From contig NC_065577.1 in assembly GCF_937616625.2 (NCBI RefSeq), forward strand, positions 4,443,001 through 4,507,000: DNA of 64,000 nucleotides, given 5' to 3'. Position 1 is the stretch's first letter, and every line of letters begins with the position of its first letter. Positions 49,692 to 62,633 of the stretch are shown piece after piece. Position numbers and translations under genes: made by a program. Source of the DNA: Mercurialis annua. Taxonomy: Eukaryota; Streptophyta; Magnoliopsida; Malpighiales; Euphorbiaceae. The notes under the pieces are model-generated. The model was given only the letters and a program-made list of their open reading frames with translations. It did no database searches and was not told where the DNA came from.

Positions 49692-49784
49692 GATATACCA
49701 AAAGTTAACCAGTGAAGATTAATTTGGGTTGGGGATTTTTTATGTTTCAAATGTATATATAAAGTATGTTGATCATTTTTCTGT

Positions 49785-50022
49785 CAGCGTGACAAGTAAG
49801 TGTGCATATTTTGTTTGTGTAACTTTATTTAATTGTGTTTTTTATACAGTGACTGTGGAGCTTTTATTTTGGCTTTTACGGAGCATTTGATATAGAACAA
49901 TTCCAAAAGAATTTAATATTGAGAACCATCGGGAGCGTAGCAGAATTTTTTGTTATCGATACGGCAATGTGAAGCTTCAAGAGTACATTGATAGCGATGA
50001 AGAGGTCGAAGAGAGACCATAA
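49785..50022 (+). pseudogene. ULP1-like cysteine protease C-terminal remnant
   Basis: A short intron with GTAAGT...CAG (49796-49849) can be removed to give DNDCGAFILAFTEHL, the catalytic Cys block of C48 (ULP1) proteases. A stop at 49893 is followed, one frame over, by IPKEFNIENHRERSRIFCYRYG and an acidic tail ending at 50022, as in ULP1-like proteins of plant MULEs. The His and Asp of the catalytic triad would lie upstream and are not recognisable. It is broken by a stop and a shift. Its neighbour on the opposite strand is a MULE transposase tail. Confidence 0.6.
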
Positions 50023-50652
50023 AATCAAATTTGAAGAAATTTAGGGACAATCAAATTATATTTCAGTTTTTGTATTGAATTCTAATAAGTTAAGGTGTTC
50101 TGTGTTTTAGAATCTTAGTTCTAAAATATTGGTTTCAGTTGTAATTCTTCTTTGAGGTGTTTTGTGTTTTCGAATATATCTTAATTCCTGAATAATGGTT
50201 GCAATTTTAGTTCTTTGTTTGTCTGAATTTTTCTCAAATTATTGGTATACTATTGCTTAATATTTGATAAATTCACAATTTTAAATATTAATAATATACT
50301 ATTGGTTAATATCTGGTTAACTCCTAAGCATTATGTAGTTTTTAATTTTACTATCGGCATACACTTATGCATATTTTTAACATACTTACTTCATAATTTG
50401 CTTAACTTCTGGATGACTAATTTAACATAACTTTTGGTATACTTTTTTTAAAAGTTTTTTTAAAAAAACTTGATATTATAAAGAGAAAATAAAATCAGTT
50501 ATAAAATTCTTTTTTATTTACCATTTATCGTGAGAGATAGTTGCCAAATAACAACAGTTCCAATTTTACAACAATTGTCTATTTGTATACCAAGTATTGA
50601 CCAAATGTATATTACAAAACAGATGAAAGAATGAATTAAAACAAATCTATTA

Positions 50653-51004
50653 CTATTGCGGTAGACCAAGACAAGTCTTTTTGTTATGTTCCCGCTGTCC
50701 ACATCGGTTGCATTTATTTTTTTTCTTTTCCCTCCCAAAATGCTTGTATTCTTTGCTTTTTGGGGCATCCAGCTTGTATTTTCCCAATAGAAGGTTGAAC
50801 TTCAATCCTTTTAACTTCAATAGGGACATTCCAATCATTTTGGTTGGACATGGGATAAATAACAGCATCGTACACCTTCAAAATATTTTCTTTAGTGAAA
50901 AAACAATAACAATATTGATGCGGATCTAGGTGATACTTAGTCAATATTGCAATGGCAAATACCCTACTTTGGCCAATTACATTTTCTAATAAATTTTGAC
51001 ACAT
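50653..51004 (-). pseudogene. Mutator-like (MuDR) transposase C-terminal remnant
   Basis: On the minus strand, residues such as DPHQYCYCFFTKENILKVYD, then WNVPIEVKRIEVQPS and GCPKKQRI match the pattern after the SWIM zinc finger in plant MULE transposases (a Tyr-rich segment, VxPPxxKRxxGRPKKxR-like basic block). A shift near 50730 leads into a CCHC knuckle CNRCGQREHNKKTC that ends such proteins. The DDE catalytic domain is absent. It is convergent with the ULP1 remnant. Confidence 0.7.
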
Positions 51005-51158
51005 GCAAAAAAATATATACTTTAATTAATTGATTTGAAATGAAATCGAGAAATATTTGATTAATTTTGATACTAATTTTATTTCTATCAATCCAAGCTG
51101 TTGATTCTACCATCATATGTGCATGGACCACTTTTTTTATTATTATATCAACCAACAA

Positions 51159-53640
51159 TTTAATTTGAATTTAGTTGATTTATTTGCTATCATTTTTATA
51201 TCAAATGTTCAAACAAGGAAAACAAACTTATAATTTTTAAATTTTTTAGTTGATAATTAGTTACGGTTCTTTATTTTTTATATTTTAGTGTTTATGAAAT
51301 TTTTCCATTTAAGTTTTTTACAATACTTTTTAATAATACATGTTGTTTAGATATATAATCTATCAATTTTTTTTCGAAATTTACTCCTATATCACTATCT
51401 TAAACAAAAAGAGATTATAAGTATGAATATTTTTAATTAGGAATATTTTTATATAATTTTAAAAATTCTTTACAATTATATTTATATAATTAAATTGTAT
51501 TATCTTTATTTATAAAGATGGATAATTGTTTGTCAATTAGATTTAATTCTCTTTAATTATTTTGTTGCTTACTCATTGCTTTACAGCTGCGCGCGCTGTT
51601 TTCTTTGCAGTTGCTCGCTTGTTTCTTTCTAATTACTCTTTACTTTAAAAAATACATGTTGTCTAGATATATTAATCTACTAACGATTATCTGAAATTTA
51701 CTTCAATATTATTATATTAAACAGAAAAAAGTAAAAGTATTAAAATATATTAACGAGCTACTGGAAAGTTACCAACGAGCTACTGACAAACTACTTAAAA
51801 ACTATTGAACATGTTGAAAGTAAAATTTACATTTATATATGCAATTAATGCATGACATAATTAATATAAATTAAAAGATTTAAACATATTTAGTTATTAT
51901 AAATTCACTAATTGATTACATATATATTTAAACACCAATATAGAATTAAATAGTAATGATATGATTAGAATGATCGTCACGATCATCTTTATTTAGAAAT
52001 ATTCCTATATTTTTTCTATTATATTTGAACACTCTTCATCTATTGCATCTCTTCTAATTTTATAAATTTTTATATTTTCTTATTTTTATCTTTTTAGGTC
52101 TTCAACACATTAATTTTCCATGTGACTATAATAATTTATGAAAAAATGGCATAAGCAGCGAAAAAGCTATCAAAGAAAAACAAATCAAAAAAAAAATCAT
52201 GTCAGAAAGAGTTATCTTCTTTAAAAATCTAAGATAATGTAATTTTATTTTTATATTCTCATTACACATGTGTAAAGTGTAATTGAATAGTACAAAGTTA
52301 AAAAATATTATGTATATTGCTTATTTTATCAAAAATAGCTGATATTTATAAAGAATAAAAGATAAAAATGATTATATTATTGACAAGTGTAAAATTAGAT
52401 GAAAAGTGTTAATACAAAGTGACTTGATAAAATAATGATAAAATATTAAATAAAAAAGTTAAAATTTTAAAATGACAATTGGAATACATAAGTCAAGTGT
52501 TTATATATAAAAAATAAATATTTTAAAAATAGATAAATATCTTGATAATATAAGTAAATTTATTAAATTTTTAATTTAAAAATTAAATGTAACTATTGTA
52601 ATAGTAACAATACTGATAGTTTAACTTAAAAAAAATTAAAGAAAAAGAAAGGTGAAATGTCTCAGATGTGATAAACGTACAAATGCCAATTTAGATTCTT
52701 AAAAGGAGTATAAATAAAAAGCAAACTTTATGAGAGTATATGTGCAAACAAGTGGGTAAATAGAGTATCTATGTAAGAAACCCAAATAAGTTGCTATACT
52801 AATTAGTTAGGGAGCCCAACAAAAGTTAGTCCAATTCTATTCTTCATTAGGAAATCAAATGATAACCCTAATACGAAACCACGGCCGACATAACTTTTAG
52901 ACTCTCCATTTAAGAAAATTTTCCTTTTCAGCTTTTTTCACCGTGATTCTTGCAGGAACTGGTTAGTTTTGAAGGTTCAGCCGGTTCTTACAATTTTCTT
53001 GTTATGAGTGGGTTTTGCCTGTTCAAAAAGATTGAGCTGGAAATCCAGGCATTAAGGTAGAATCGGACCATACAGGCCTCCGGTTCCATGTCGAACCGGT
53101 CAAACCGGCCGATCCAATTCAGATCTTAAAACACTGTTTATAAATATATTGAAACAGAAAAGTATAAACGAAGTAAAATGGACAATTTTTAAAATTAAAC
53201 ATATAAACAAAATAAATTGAAAATGTATTTTTAAAGCATTAAGCTAATTATAAAATTTAGGAAAAAGAAAGAAGAAACTTTAATTTTTCTCCAATATCTC
53301 AAATATTTCTCTTATTTATATATGATAAATATATGTTCTCTCAACACTTGCATATTTGTTTATTGCATAAGAAATTATCTATTAATCTGATTATTAATTA
53401 TATAATTGATTAACATGACCATAGAATGACTAACAATGTAAAATTTATGATGATTATAGACTTTTATTTACATTAATATCTTTTACATTAATAACTTAAT
53501 AAAAGCATGACCACAATGTAAAGTTTTTATTTTCTTTGAAAAAGTTTTTAAATGGCAATCATGAGAAATACTTTGATTCTTTTCTCACTGGTTAATCACT
53601 TCAAATGATGTGTGACCTTGAACTTAAAACGATGATAAAA
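51159..53640. other. Intergenic, strongly AT-rich, nothing recognised
   Basis: This stretch has no protein-like frames. A GC-richer patch at about 52860-53120 ('aaccggtcaaaccggccgatcc') resembles decayed transposon sequence but its ends are not visible. The right end leads into the MCM9 3' region. Confidence 0.5.
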
Positions 53641-53894
53641 TGATAATAATAACTTGCCTGAAAATAAGTTACCAGCACAAACACCCAGTTCATTAGTAAA
53701 TCTCGGCTTTCTATCCAAATTAAGGGTAGCAGACAATCAAATTTACGTCGATATCCCGACAGTCAATTCACTGCCTACCTTTCATGTTCGAGCTTCGAGG
53801 AGAATGGTTTGAAAGGCTCCATGTGACAAAATGGTAGTTACCAGCTTCTGCCTGCAGAGAGAAACCTAATATCGCGGTTATTCAGTCATCCTCA

Positions 53895-56800
53895 TCAATC
53901 AAAAGTTCTTCCTGCAGTGTTTATGTCGGAACACTCATCAATTGATCTCAACTTTTCTAGGATGAGTCTCTCTTGCTTGGTATCTAAGGAGTTTCATCTA
54001 GTTAAGTTCAGTCATACAGTATAAGATGACATAATTAAATATGCTAAGCTGGAAATCCGACTAGCAAGACAGAAAATTGTCTTTCCAAATAAATTTTCAA
54101 CAATAAAACTACTGCATGATGAGCAATACTACTTTGAGGAACTTTAATAAATCTGTTGCAGTTATGAAATGACCTCGACAAAGAGATGGAATTAACTAAC
54201 CAGAGGGGCAATTGCTAATTTATTGAAAATCACAAAATTAAATCGTGCATAATCATTCAGGGTATACCAACCTGAATCAGACATATTCTGTTCTTTCCTG
54301 CACTAAAAAAGTATATGTAGTTGCTAAAAGAGTTAATTGCAAAATAGATCATGAATTTTAGCGTGTTTTATAGTTTCAGTACAAACTTTCAACTTTGACA
54401 ATTTTACACTCAAACTATCATTCTTTTTCCATTCGGAATACCGAGGAATTTTTTAATAACAAATTTTGATATGAACACCGCAATATACATTGTTTCGGCG
54501 TCTACATCAGTATTTTTTTGAAGGAAAGATATTCGCATTTTAAATTGCAAAAAATGTTTAGTCCGTGTTTTAAATTGCCAAATTTCAAAGTGTGTATTAA
54601 ATGCTCAAGTTCAAGTTTTTTTTTTTTTGACAATTGCCCCTTGTTTGTGCAAGCATTTAACAAGTAAAGGATACATTCCTCATCTGGGTTTTCACTGAAA
54701 TTTGAATGCAGAGCATTTCCAATGCTGTCAACGATGGCTGAAGTAGTCATGGATGACTCGATGCATAGAATCGCCATAATGGCATCTAGTCTAGTAACCT
54801 CATTTCTGAACATAAGTCTTGCATGTGCTGTGACACCAATGATGTCAAATTCCTATAAACTAATTAATAAAAAAAAACAAAGTGAAGCGACTATGACATA
54901 CCTTGTGCCAAGCGTATCAGACTTTCCAACATCCGCACAGTTGTCCTTGCTGCAATTTGAAATGTTTAATTAATAGCAGTGATATTTTTGGATTAGGATC
55001 CTCTCAAGTTGATTGAAGATGACCAATCATGTTCAATCAATCTCACTCTTTATAACAAAATGAACAATTCAGATTAGAAAAGTGTAAATTACATAAAGTT
55101 AATCTACACCATTCATTTTATAATGAAGAATGTCGATTGATAGAACATGATAAGTCATGCTCAATCAACTTGAAAGGATCCTGATCCAATATTGTTTTAA
55201 CAGAAATAATAACAGTGATCTAGAGCAAGACACTGTAGAAAAACCTGCATTATCAGTTGCAGATCTTCTTTGAAGTTGATAATAACTTGAGATGACCTTT
55301 TCAGCTTCTGCAGTGAGTACTGGCCTGAAGCGTCCTTTAACAAACTGAATATACCTGCACAATAATCCACAGCTACTGAATACTTGCACAGTTCTTAAAA
55401 AAGAGATGCTGGTTCTGAAATATTGTGGTTTGAGGATTCTAACAAAAAGTCAAAAATATAATAAAGCACAGAAAATTAAACAGCTAAAAAAATGCAGAAA
55501 CAAGAGGTCTGATATGATAAGAAAATAATACTGAAAGAAGGCCACTCAGCTTGGTCCAAATTATTTTTTGCAGCAACCTTTCAATGCCCTCTTTAAGACA
55601 TCAGCCATTAAGCAATCAATTAGGCCAACAGAAATTTACCTGCGAAGCGTGGCCAATGTCCAAATGTTAGCTAAATCATCGTCTTTGCCCTTCCCCGATT
55701 CTTCCTGAAAATTTATCCGCCCAAATCAGGATTCCGGTTGTGCATCTGCTTTATAGCACAACGGCATATCTTTTAAACAAATAAGTTGGGCAGTACATTA
55801 CCTCTGCAAGAATGTGAGAAGATACAACCACATCCCATTCAGGGTTCTTTGTATCTAAGAGAACAAGAACTATGTCGAATCTACTTAGTAAGGGACCCGA
55901 GAGAGCCGTATTGACAGAGAGAGCTAGATTTGATTAAGAAAAAACAATAGAATTCTGTGCATGTCATGGACATTTCCATGCATGTGAAGAAAATGAATTG
56001 TGGTCCTCAGAAAATAATAATGTAGTGGTGATGTTATGTTTTATATCGACCTCCTATGCCGGAAAGAGCAAGCCATAAGAAGATTATAGTCAAACATTTA
56101 CACATAAACAGTAAATTGTATAATTGACAGATATAACATGGATTTTAAAAATTAAAAATATATTACTCAATGACAGGGATACTTTGATCAGGATCATATT
56201 GTCCTTTCGGATTTGTCGCACCAAAGACAGTTGTCCTAGTACTAAGTGTTGTTACAAGACCAGCCTGGACGAAAATGGAAAAAGCAAATACTTTCAGTAA
56301 TCTTCCTTCAACAGAGCATGCGATAGAAGATTCTGCAATTAACAAGAATTGAAGTATGAAATAGATTTAAAAGGCAATACGCCACAATGAATGACTAAAT
56401 GAAATCATCCAGAACGCATGCAAGAAAGTAAAAGTATTGCATGCTGTGTGAACATGTTTGTCAATGTGAAATTACTGGATGAAAATTACTTTAGTCCCAA
56501 CAGTGCATGTACTTTCATAAGACATGATACAAGACCAATGAAATGAATAAAAATGGCAGAAGCAGAACCGATACGAGGCAATATGATCAGACAATATCTT
56601 ATCAATTTACTATTTTTCTTCATCAAGTACGTCATTTTTGCAACTCCTAGAGAGTATTTATGATGTGATGTACAAGGCACTGGAAGCTCCCTCATTTCGA
56701 TCTTCAGGCATCAAAAGGATTATCGCAATTCAAGCTTGAGATACAACGTGCAGGAAAAAAAATCTTATTAAATTTAAGAGAAAAAAACTCATAAATAGGC

Positions 56801-59800
56801 AATACACCTTGGCTATACTAATGGTCTGCTGCTCCATTGCCTCATGTATTGTCGCCCTGTCATGTTCTCTCATACTGCCATAAATATTTCATTAACATTC
56901 ACTATTAATATTATTTCACGGCATACCTTAATTATTAACATCAATGAGAAAAGAGGTGAATAAGATGTTGAGAATTAGCATAGCTGAGAAGCTTTAGCAT
57001 AGCTGAGAAGCTTTCTGCTTGAAATGGAAATTTTCACCCCGATGGAATAGTCTTTTCCATCAGAGGGAGAGTTTTTTATGCAAAGTGAGATTCTCTAATC
57101 CGTATGGGAACTTTTCTATCAGGAGTTTTCAGCCCTAAGCTTCCTAGTCAGGGATAATAGTTTTCGTCAAGATCGGAAGGTTTTCCATTCAACAGGAAAC
57201 TTTTTCGTTCATAGGAGAATTTCAGCACAACTTCTGCACCTGGAAAGAAAGTACTCTATCAAAAGGAAAAATTTCCCACCTGAAAACAATCTTTTCAATT
57301 TGAAGGGATTCTTTTCTGTGAGGAAGGGAGCTGTCCATCATGGAGGAAAGGTTTTCTTTTTTGTTGGTTAGCCACCAATGTAAAGTGGAATCCTCAAATT
57401 TTATTTTCTCTAACTGTAGGAGGTAGCAATGACGAAACTGATTTATATATAAGAGAATACTCAAATACGACGCCAAAGTTCCATATCAGAAACAGCTGAT
57501 GAGTGACATCACAGAGTCATTTGAGGAGACTGGAATGTACCTATCAAATTCATCAATGCAACAAAGGCCTCCATCTGCAAGAACAAGGGCGCCTGCTTCT
57601 AACATCCATTCCCCTATCCACAATACAAATAAAATTAGCATTCTGATTGACACATAAAAATTTAAAATGAGTAAAGCTGGACATGGAAGTGGTTTTTTGC
57701 TTTATATTTTACATGCCCATCCTTTTATCTTCCTATTCCTGTGACCCACATTCTTATGAGTAGAAGAGCTTTTCAGTAGAAGAGACAGGTTAGGAACTTT
57801 TGGATACCAATATAAGCTTTCAATAAAAATTTGCTCTTTGGTTGATTGACCAAAGAAAAAAAGAACTGTGACAAGTTGTACTATTTTCCGGTTAGCACTT
57901 CTCGTATAAAATAAACCCCTGTACTATAAGCTAAGCTAAATGTACATAAGGACAATGTATCAGCAGTGAATGAGCAAAGCAATGGACCAACCTGCTACTA
58001 AAATAACATATGATTTAGCTAAAGATACGAATTACCTCCATCTTTGACAGCAGTGACAGTTAATCCTGCACTAGTGCTCCCCAATCCAGTAGTGATGACA
58101 GATCGGTTGCTCAATTTTGCAGAAAATTTTAAGAACTGAGATTTGCCAGTACCTGTAAAGTTCATGTTTTGACATAGTATGTTATCATGCATCAGTTTTT
58201 TTTTACCAAAATCATGCATCAGTGACATACTATCATAAATATAATCCACCTAGTTACAGCTGAACAGTTAAGAACTCAAGACAGTATAGGGATGGGAATA
58301 ACAATCACCTGGATCACCAACCAGAAGCAAGTGAGACTCTCCTCGAATCTTTGTACCAGAACCATCTACATGTTGCACACCTCCAATGAGAGTTAATGCA
58401 ACTAAGTCCCAGGAAGAAAAATTAACACCATACTGAGTAAGTCAGAACTATTAATGTTCTGGATATAGAGTAAAATTGAATAATATATAATGACAACGTA
58501 CCAGCTAGTTTCACGGTGAAAAGTCCAAAAATCTGAGGGCAAATACCTCGTAGAATAGTGTTTCTCCCTAGATTAATAAGGAACTTTAAAGTTGGAAAGA
58601 AACAGCAAACTTGATACATGATGTTACACAAAATTTATGTACAGGATACCATAGGAAGTGATATTAAATGATTAAATGAAAGGATCTGCATGTAGTTTTA
58701 CCTTTCAAGGGAGTATCTTTGAAGTCTAACCAAAATTGCTTGAATTTCATGATTACATCATTTGGGATGTTAATATCTGATTTGAGTTCATTCGTTCTCC
58801 TAAAACAGAAAGGATAAGTATGAAGAGAAACATAAACTAGAAGGTCATTCAGAATCAAAAATCAGTCTAGCTCCATGCAAGCTTGATCCGGAACAGATTT
58901 CAAGATTCTAAGTTTCAGGGTAGTTCAAAAATTAACATATAAAAAGACAATTTTATAAGATGCTAAAGGGAGAAAAGAAAAATATCCAAGACTTGGTGCT
59001 TGTTCACTTTGAAGTGCTTCATTTTAGTAATTCATGAAAGAACCAAGAACTCAATGTGTCCTAGGAATAAAAGAGTTTTAGCAAGTTGAAATGAACACAA
59101 TCAAGATGGTTTCATGGTATGATGTCATTTCCAACACACCGGCAAACGTGCATGTAGTACAAATTATCACATCCAAGATAGAAGTGTCAACAAGATGCCA
59201 AGTCAACAAAGGATGAAACAGGCTAAAGACATGAGGAAGAATTTAATGTCAGCGGTCACGTGCTTGATTTAGGTCGTGACATTAGACCTTTAGCAGCAGC
59301 AACACTGTAGCAAGAGCTGGCCAAACAAAATTAAAATTCCTCCATGTTTGACATGGTTGTTTCAGAACCTGAAGAGTGTTGGTGTTAGTGCTGGCTATAG
59401 CTCTATGATCAAAGTGCGGCTTTAGAAGCCACATCTAGCATGTATCGGGGGACCCAGTTCCTGCTTCAGCAGAAGACGTTTTAAATGAAAATTGCAGTGA
59501 TTAGAGACATTTACCTCACATGGTTAGCAACTAAAACAGGATCAAGATTGCATCGTACATCTTTTACATCAGGAGACCATTTTGCAGTCAACATTCCCGT
59601 AATGATGACATCATCTGCACGACAAGTGATTCCTGATCCCTCATTGTCTCAGCCATAAAAGAGACCTTTGCATTTTAAGCATAGCATTAGCATACATATC
59701 ATGACTAGAATAATGTGACCTATGGAACGTTAATTACCAGTTTGTGAAAAGTTTGCAGATTGAGAACATGATAAGCTAGGATAATAAAAGATCAAATGAT

Positions 59801-62550
59801 TATATAAATTTCTTCACTACAAGGTTAAGTAAAATATTTAAAAAAAAAATGCAAGATCAATGCTCCAAAAATGATTATTCTTAGAATGTCTAAGAACTAA
59901 GTACACATCTTGAAATTTATACTTTGTGACACGAAATGCATATTTACAAACATCACCGGCATTCAAAGCAGATGCAATTCAGTGGTGGCAATGCATTTTA
60001 TATAAATGTAAAACAAGTGCTTCGCAAACTCTTTCGAAAATTAACTGCAGATATAAAAGGCATGGTATAGGAAGGGGAATTAGACACTATAAAAGAAAAA
60101 GTGTGATCTTTCAAAATCTTCATCAAGTTATTTTGAATCTTTTACCATCCCTCTAGAAAGCCACATAGAATTGAAGAAGATGTCACCTTATATTTAATCT
60201 GAATGAATAAATCAATGACTGGCTATGTAATCTATTGGCTGAATAAACATCAAAGATAAATATTGACAAACTTAAACGCTGCAGCTAGGGATTAACTAAA
60301 AGTAAACTTTTTAAGCAAGTGATACCTCCAGCTTTAACAATGTCGACAAGATCATCTGTTAGGATGACATGAATTGAACGAGGAATAACCCCAACACCCA
60401 ACACCTGTGTGCTCTCTTGTATTTTGATTTCCTGATAGTCGTGACGAATTATAGTTTCATCTACACAATCAAATCTTGTACCTTCACAAGGTTTAGACCT
60501 CTGTCATTGGAAGCAAGAAATTAGTGATCAAACTGCAAGATACTTCGAAGCAGAAGATACAGATTTGAACAAACTATATGAACAAATCTTATATTTGACC
60601 CAGGCACCCAGCAAACAGAAAGAACAAAAGATAAAGTAGATTGTAAAAAACAAACTTTGTAAAGGAGTGAGGAAAACACATAAGAAAATCCATGGAAAAC
60701 AGTAAGTATAGCAAGAAACAAACCAAAGAGGGACAAAATGATGGAAGGATTATGGAGTTTCTAGTCTCGAGCTCAGGAAACACTGGGAACCTGCAAATGA
60801 ACATTGTTGACTAATTACACGTAGTCTTATTCCTCTTAAAAGCCCAAAATGTACAATCTCGCAATAAAGTTTCATCCATTACTTCAAATCCAAAAAAAAT
60901 TAGCACTGTACAAGCAAACTAAACTAACAGAAATCTGTTGGATGCATGACTACATGATCATGTTTGCATGGCTAAATGTAGAAGATTGGAAATAAGACCC
61001 ACTCGTTCTTGCATTTCCTACACCGATATATCCTCTCCCCTTCATACATCTTTATTGCTCCAGACCTGATTACAGTTCCTTTCAGAGTCAGAAGAATTCC
61101 ACGATGCTTCACCCTCACACGTCCAATGCTTGGAAATGTCTCTAGAACATCCAAAACATATGTACACGAAACCACAAGTCAAATAAAAGATATCAGAGAA
61201 ACGGATACGTGAGTATGAAGAGAAAGAGAAAGAGAGAAAAGCAAACCAGTGCATTCAAGTGGAGATCCACTAACATCAATACGAACATGAATGAACTTCT
61301 TCTCACTCCCTTTCTCCCCGCACTTCAAATTCTTCAGCACAATTTTCTACATTTACCAACACATCCACACAGCTCTAAACTCAATCCATAATCCCAGGTC
61401 ACATCAGCATTTACTAAGCAACAATTGCAACACACAGGAAAGGACACATGCATTTCATTCAAAAACGCATTCTGTAACCAAATAAAGGTGAGCATACATA
61501 AATACCAAACAGAACAAAAAAAAAACAAAAAATGAACAAACTCGAGCAATATCTATAGAATGATGAAAAGCTAACAAGAATGAATATAAAATTAAAATTA
61601 AAATTGCTAGATTTAATAAAGACAGATTATCCGGTGAATTTCATATATAACAACCATGTAGCAATTAACAAATGAGAACTTTTTAGCAGCTCCTTTCACA
61701 AATAGGGTTGTGCATCGGTCGGTTCGGTTCCGAATCAATTAAACCAACGGTGCCGAAAATTACTAAATGATCAATGAACCAAATTTTTTTTAAGCAAACA
61801 CCAAAAAAAAATTGACCGAACTTTTCAATCGGTTCAATTCAGTTTCGGTTTTTCAATTTGGTTTAGACTTATATCCAAAATCAAATAAAAACCTTAAAAA
61901 TTTAGGCAAAATAACAAAAATAATTCTCGAAATTTAGATACAAAGTCAAAAAAATCCTTCTAATTTTTTAAAAGTTGGATCATTCGGTTTTTCGGTTATT
62001 TAGGTTTTATATACCCCAAATCAGACCGTTAACCGAACACCAAACTTCTCTACATTACCAACCGAACCAAACCGTATTCACCAAACAACAAACTCTGGTG
62101 CAGTTCGGTTCGGTTTGTCCGGTCTTGTTCAGTTTTTGCACAGCCCTTATCACAAACCAGTGCTACACAAACCTTGATTGAAAACATTTATTTGTAAACA
62201 AAAGAATGAAGATGACATACATGAGCCCATAGAGCAGCTTTATCAAAATGCCTCAAATACCCAGCTGGTTGAGAGAACACGAGATGCGCAAGCTGGGGAT
62301 CATCGTTCAGCAGCTCTGCAAAACTGTAATAAAATAATTAATCTAATTAGATGATGATAAGTAGAAGCGTTAAAGAAAATATGAGTGAATTAAAGGGGAA
62401 AATCAAGAAATTAAATTACTCGATATAGAGAGGGTAGTGAAGCTTAGGGTCAGCGGAGAGAACAATAGAACGGAGCTTATCGGAGTAGTGACGTATTAGA
62501 AATTCTGCGAAGAGTTTTAGTTGTACTTCGGAATCACAATCGGCGTCCAT
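53895..62550 (-). CDS. MCM9: MCM9: minichromosome maintenance helicase homologue (20 exons)
   Basis: Exons (minus): 62420-62550, 62221-62323, 61247-61346, 61003-61141, 60724-60790, 60326-60500, 59515-59614, 58702-58799, 58502-58567, 58309-58401, 58036-58152, 57541-57613, 56808-56874, 56183-56264, 55802-55923, 55640-55704, 55245-55354, 54902-54949, 54675-54827 and 53895-53983. Phases agree and give 665 residues, the size of plant MCM9. The product is a hexameric AAA+ DNA helicase that acts with MCM8 in homologous-recombination repair. The N-terminal OB region has a C4 zinc finger (Cys152, Cys155, Cys177, Cys185). The AAA+ core has Walker A GDPGTGKS (355-362), Walker B IDEF (416-419) and arginine finger SRFD (Arg485). 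The phrases [14 protein letters not shown] and [12 protein letters not shown] favour MCM9 over MCM2-8. All catalytic residues are present. Introns 14 and 19 have U12-type donors. Confidence 0.94.
54330..54610. mobile_element. Decayed Mutator-type MITE in MCM9 intron 19
   Basis: It starts GAGTTAATTGCAAAATAGA, like the MITE at 24308, and contains inverted blocks such as 'acaaactttcaactttgac' and 'aaattgccaaatttcaaagtg'. The right end is lost, and no target duplication is seen. Confidence 0.5.
56977..57370. repeat. Degenerate tandem repeats in MCM9 intron 12
   Basis: A 19-bp unit AGCATAGCTGAGAAGCTTT is exactly duplicated at about 56977-57014. It is followed by about 350 bp of irregular repeats with a period near 23-26 bp, built on 'ggaaa..ttttc(c/t)atc..agg'. 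The period is judged by eye. Confidence 0.55.
61703..62149. mobile_element. hAT-like MITE (447 bp) in MCM9 intron 2
   Basis: The left end is TAGGGTTGTGCA and the right end, read inward, is TAAGGGCTGTGCA. Next to each end are copies of 'cggttcggtt' type repeats (CGGTT/AACCG). A duplication TCACAAA (61696-61702 and 62150-62156) flanks it, extending to 7 of 8 with one more base. This fits the 8-bp duplication and TAGGG-type ends of hAT MITEs. It has no coding content. Confidence 0.75.
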
Positions 62551-62596
62551 GGATGATCGCTGGCCTCTCGGGTTTGTGTGAGGAGGAAGACGACAG

Positions 62597-62611
62597 TTTT
62601 GGGCGGGAATT
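62597..62611 (+). promoter_or_regulatory. E2F-like site upstream of MCM9
   Basis: TTTTGGGCGGGAATT contains the E2F core GGCGGGAA and lies about 50 bp upstream of the MCM9 start codon. MCM family genes are known E2F targets, so this probably ties MCM9 expression to S phase. Position and core match, but binding is not shown. Confidence 0.65.
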
Positions 62612-62633
62612 AAGTGTTACACGATAAATATAA

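Noticed and set aside
55802..56264. Frameshift between MCM9 exons 14 and 15
   Set aside because: Rechecking the bases shows the GT...AG junction is in phase and the arginine-finger exon reads through.
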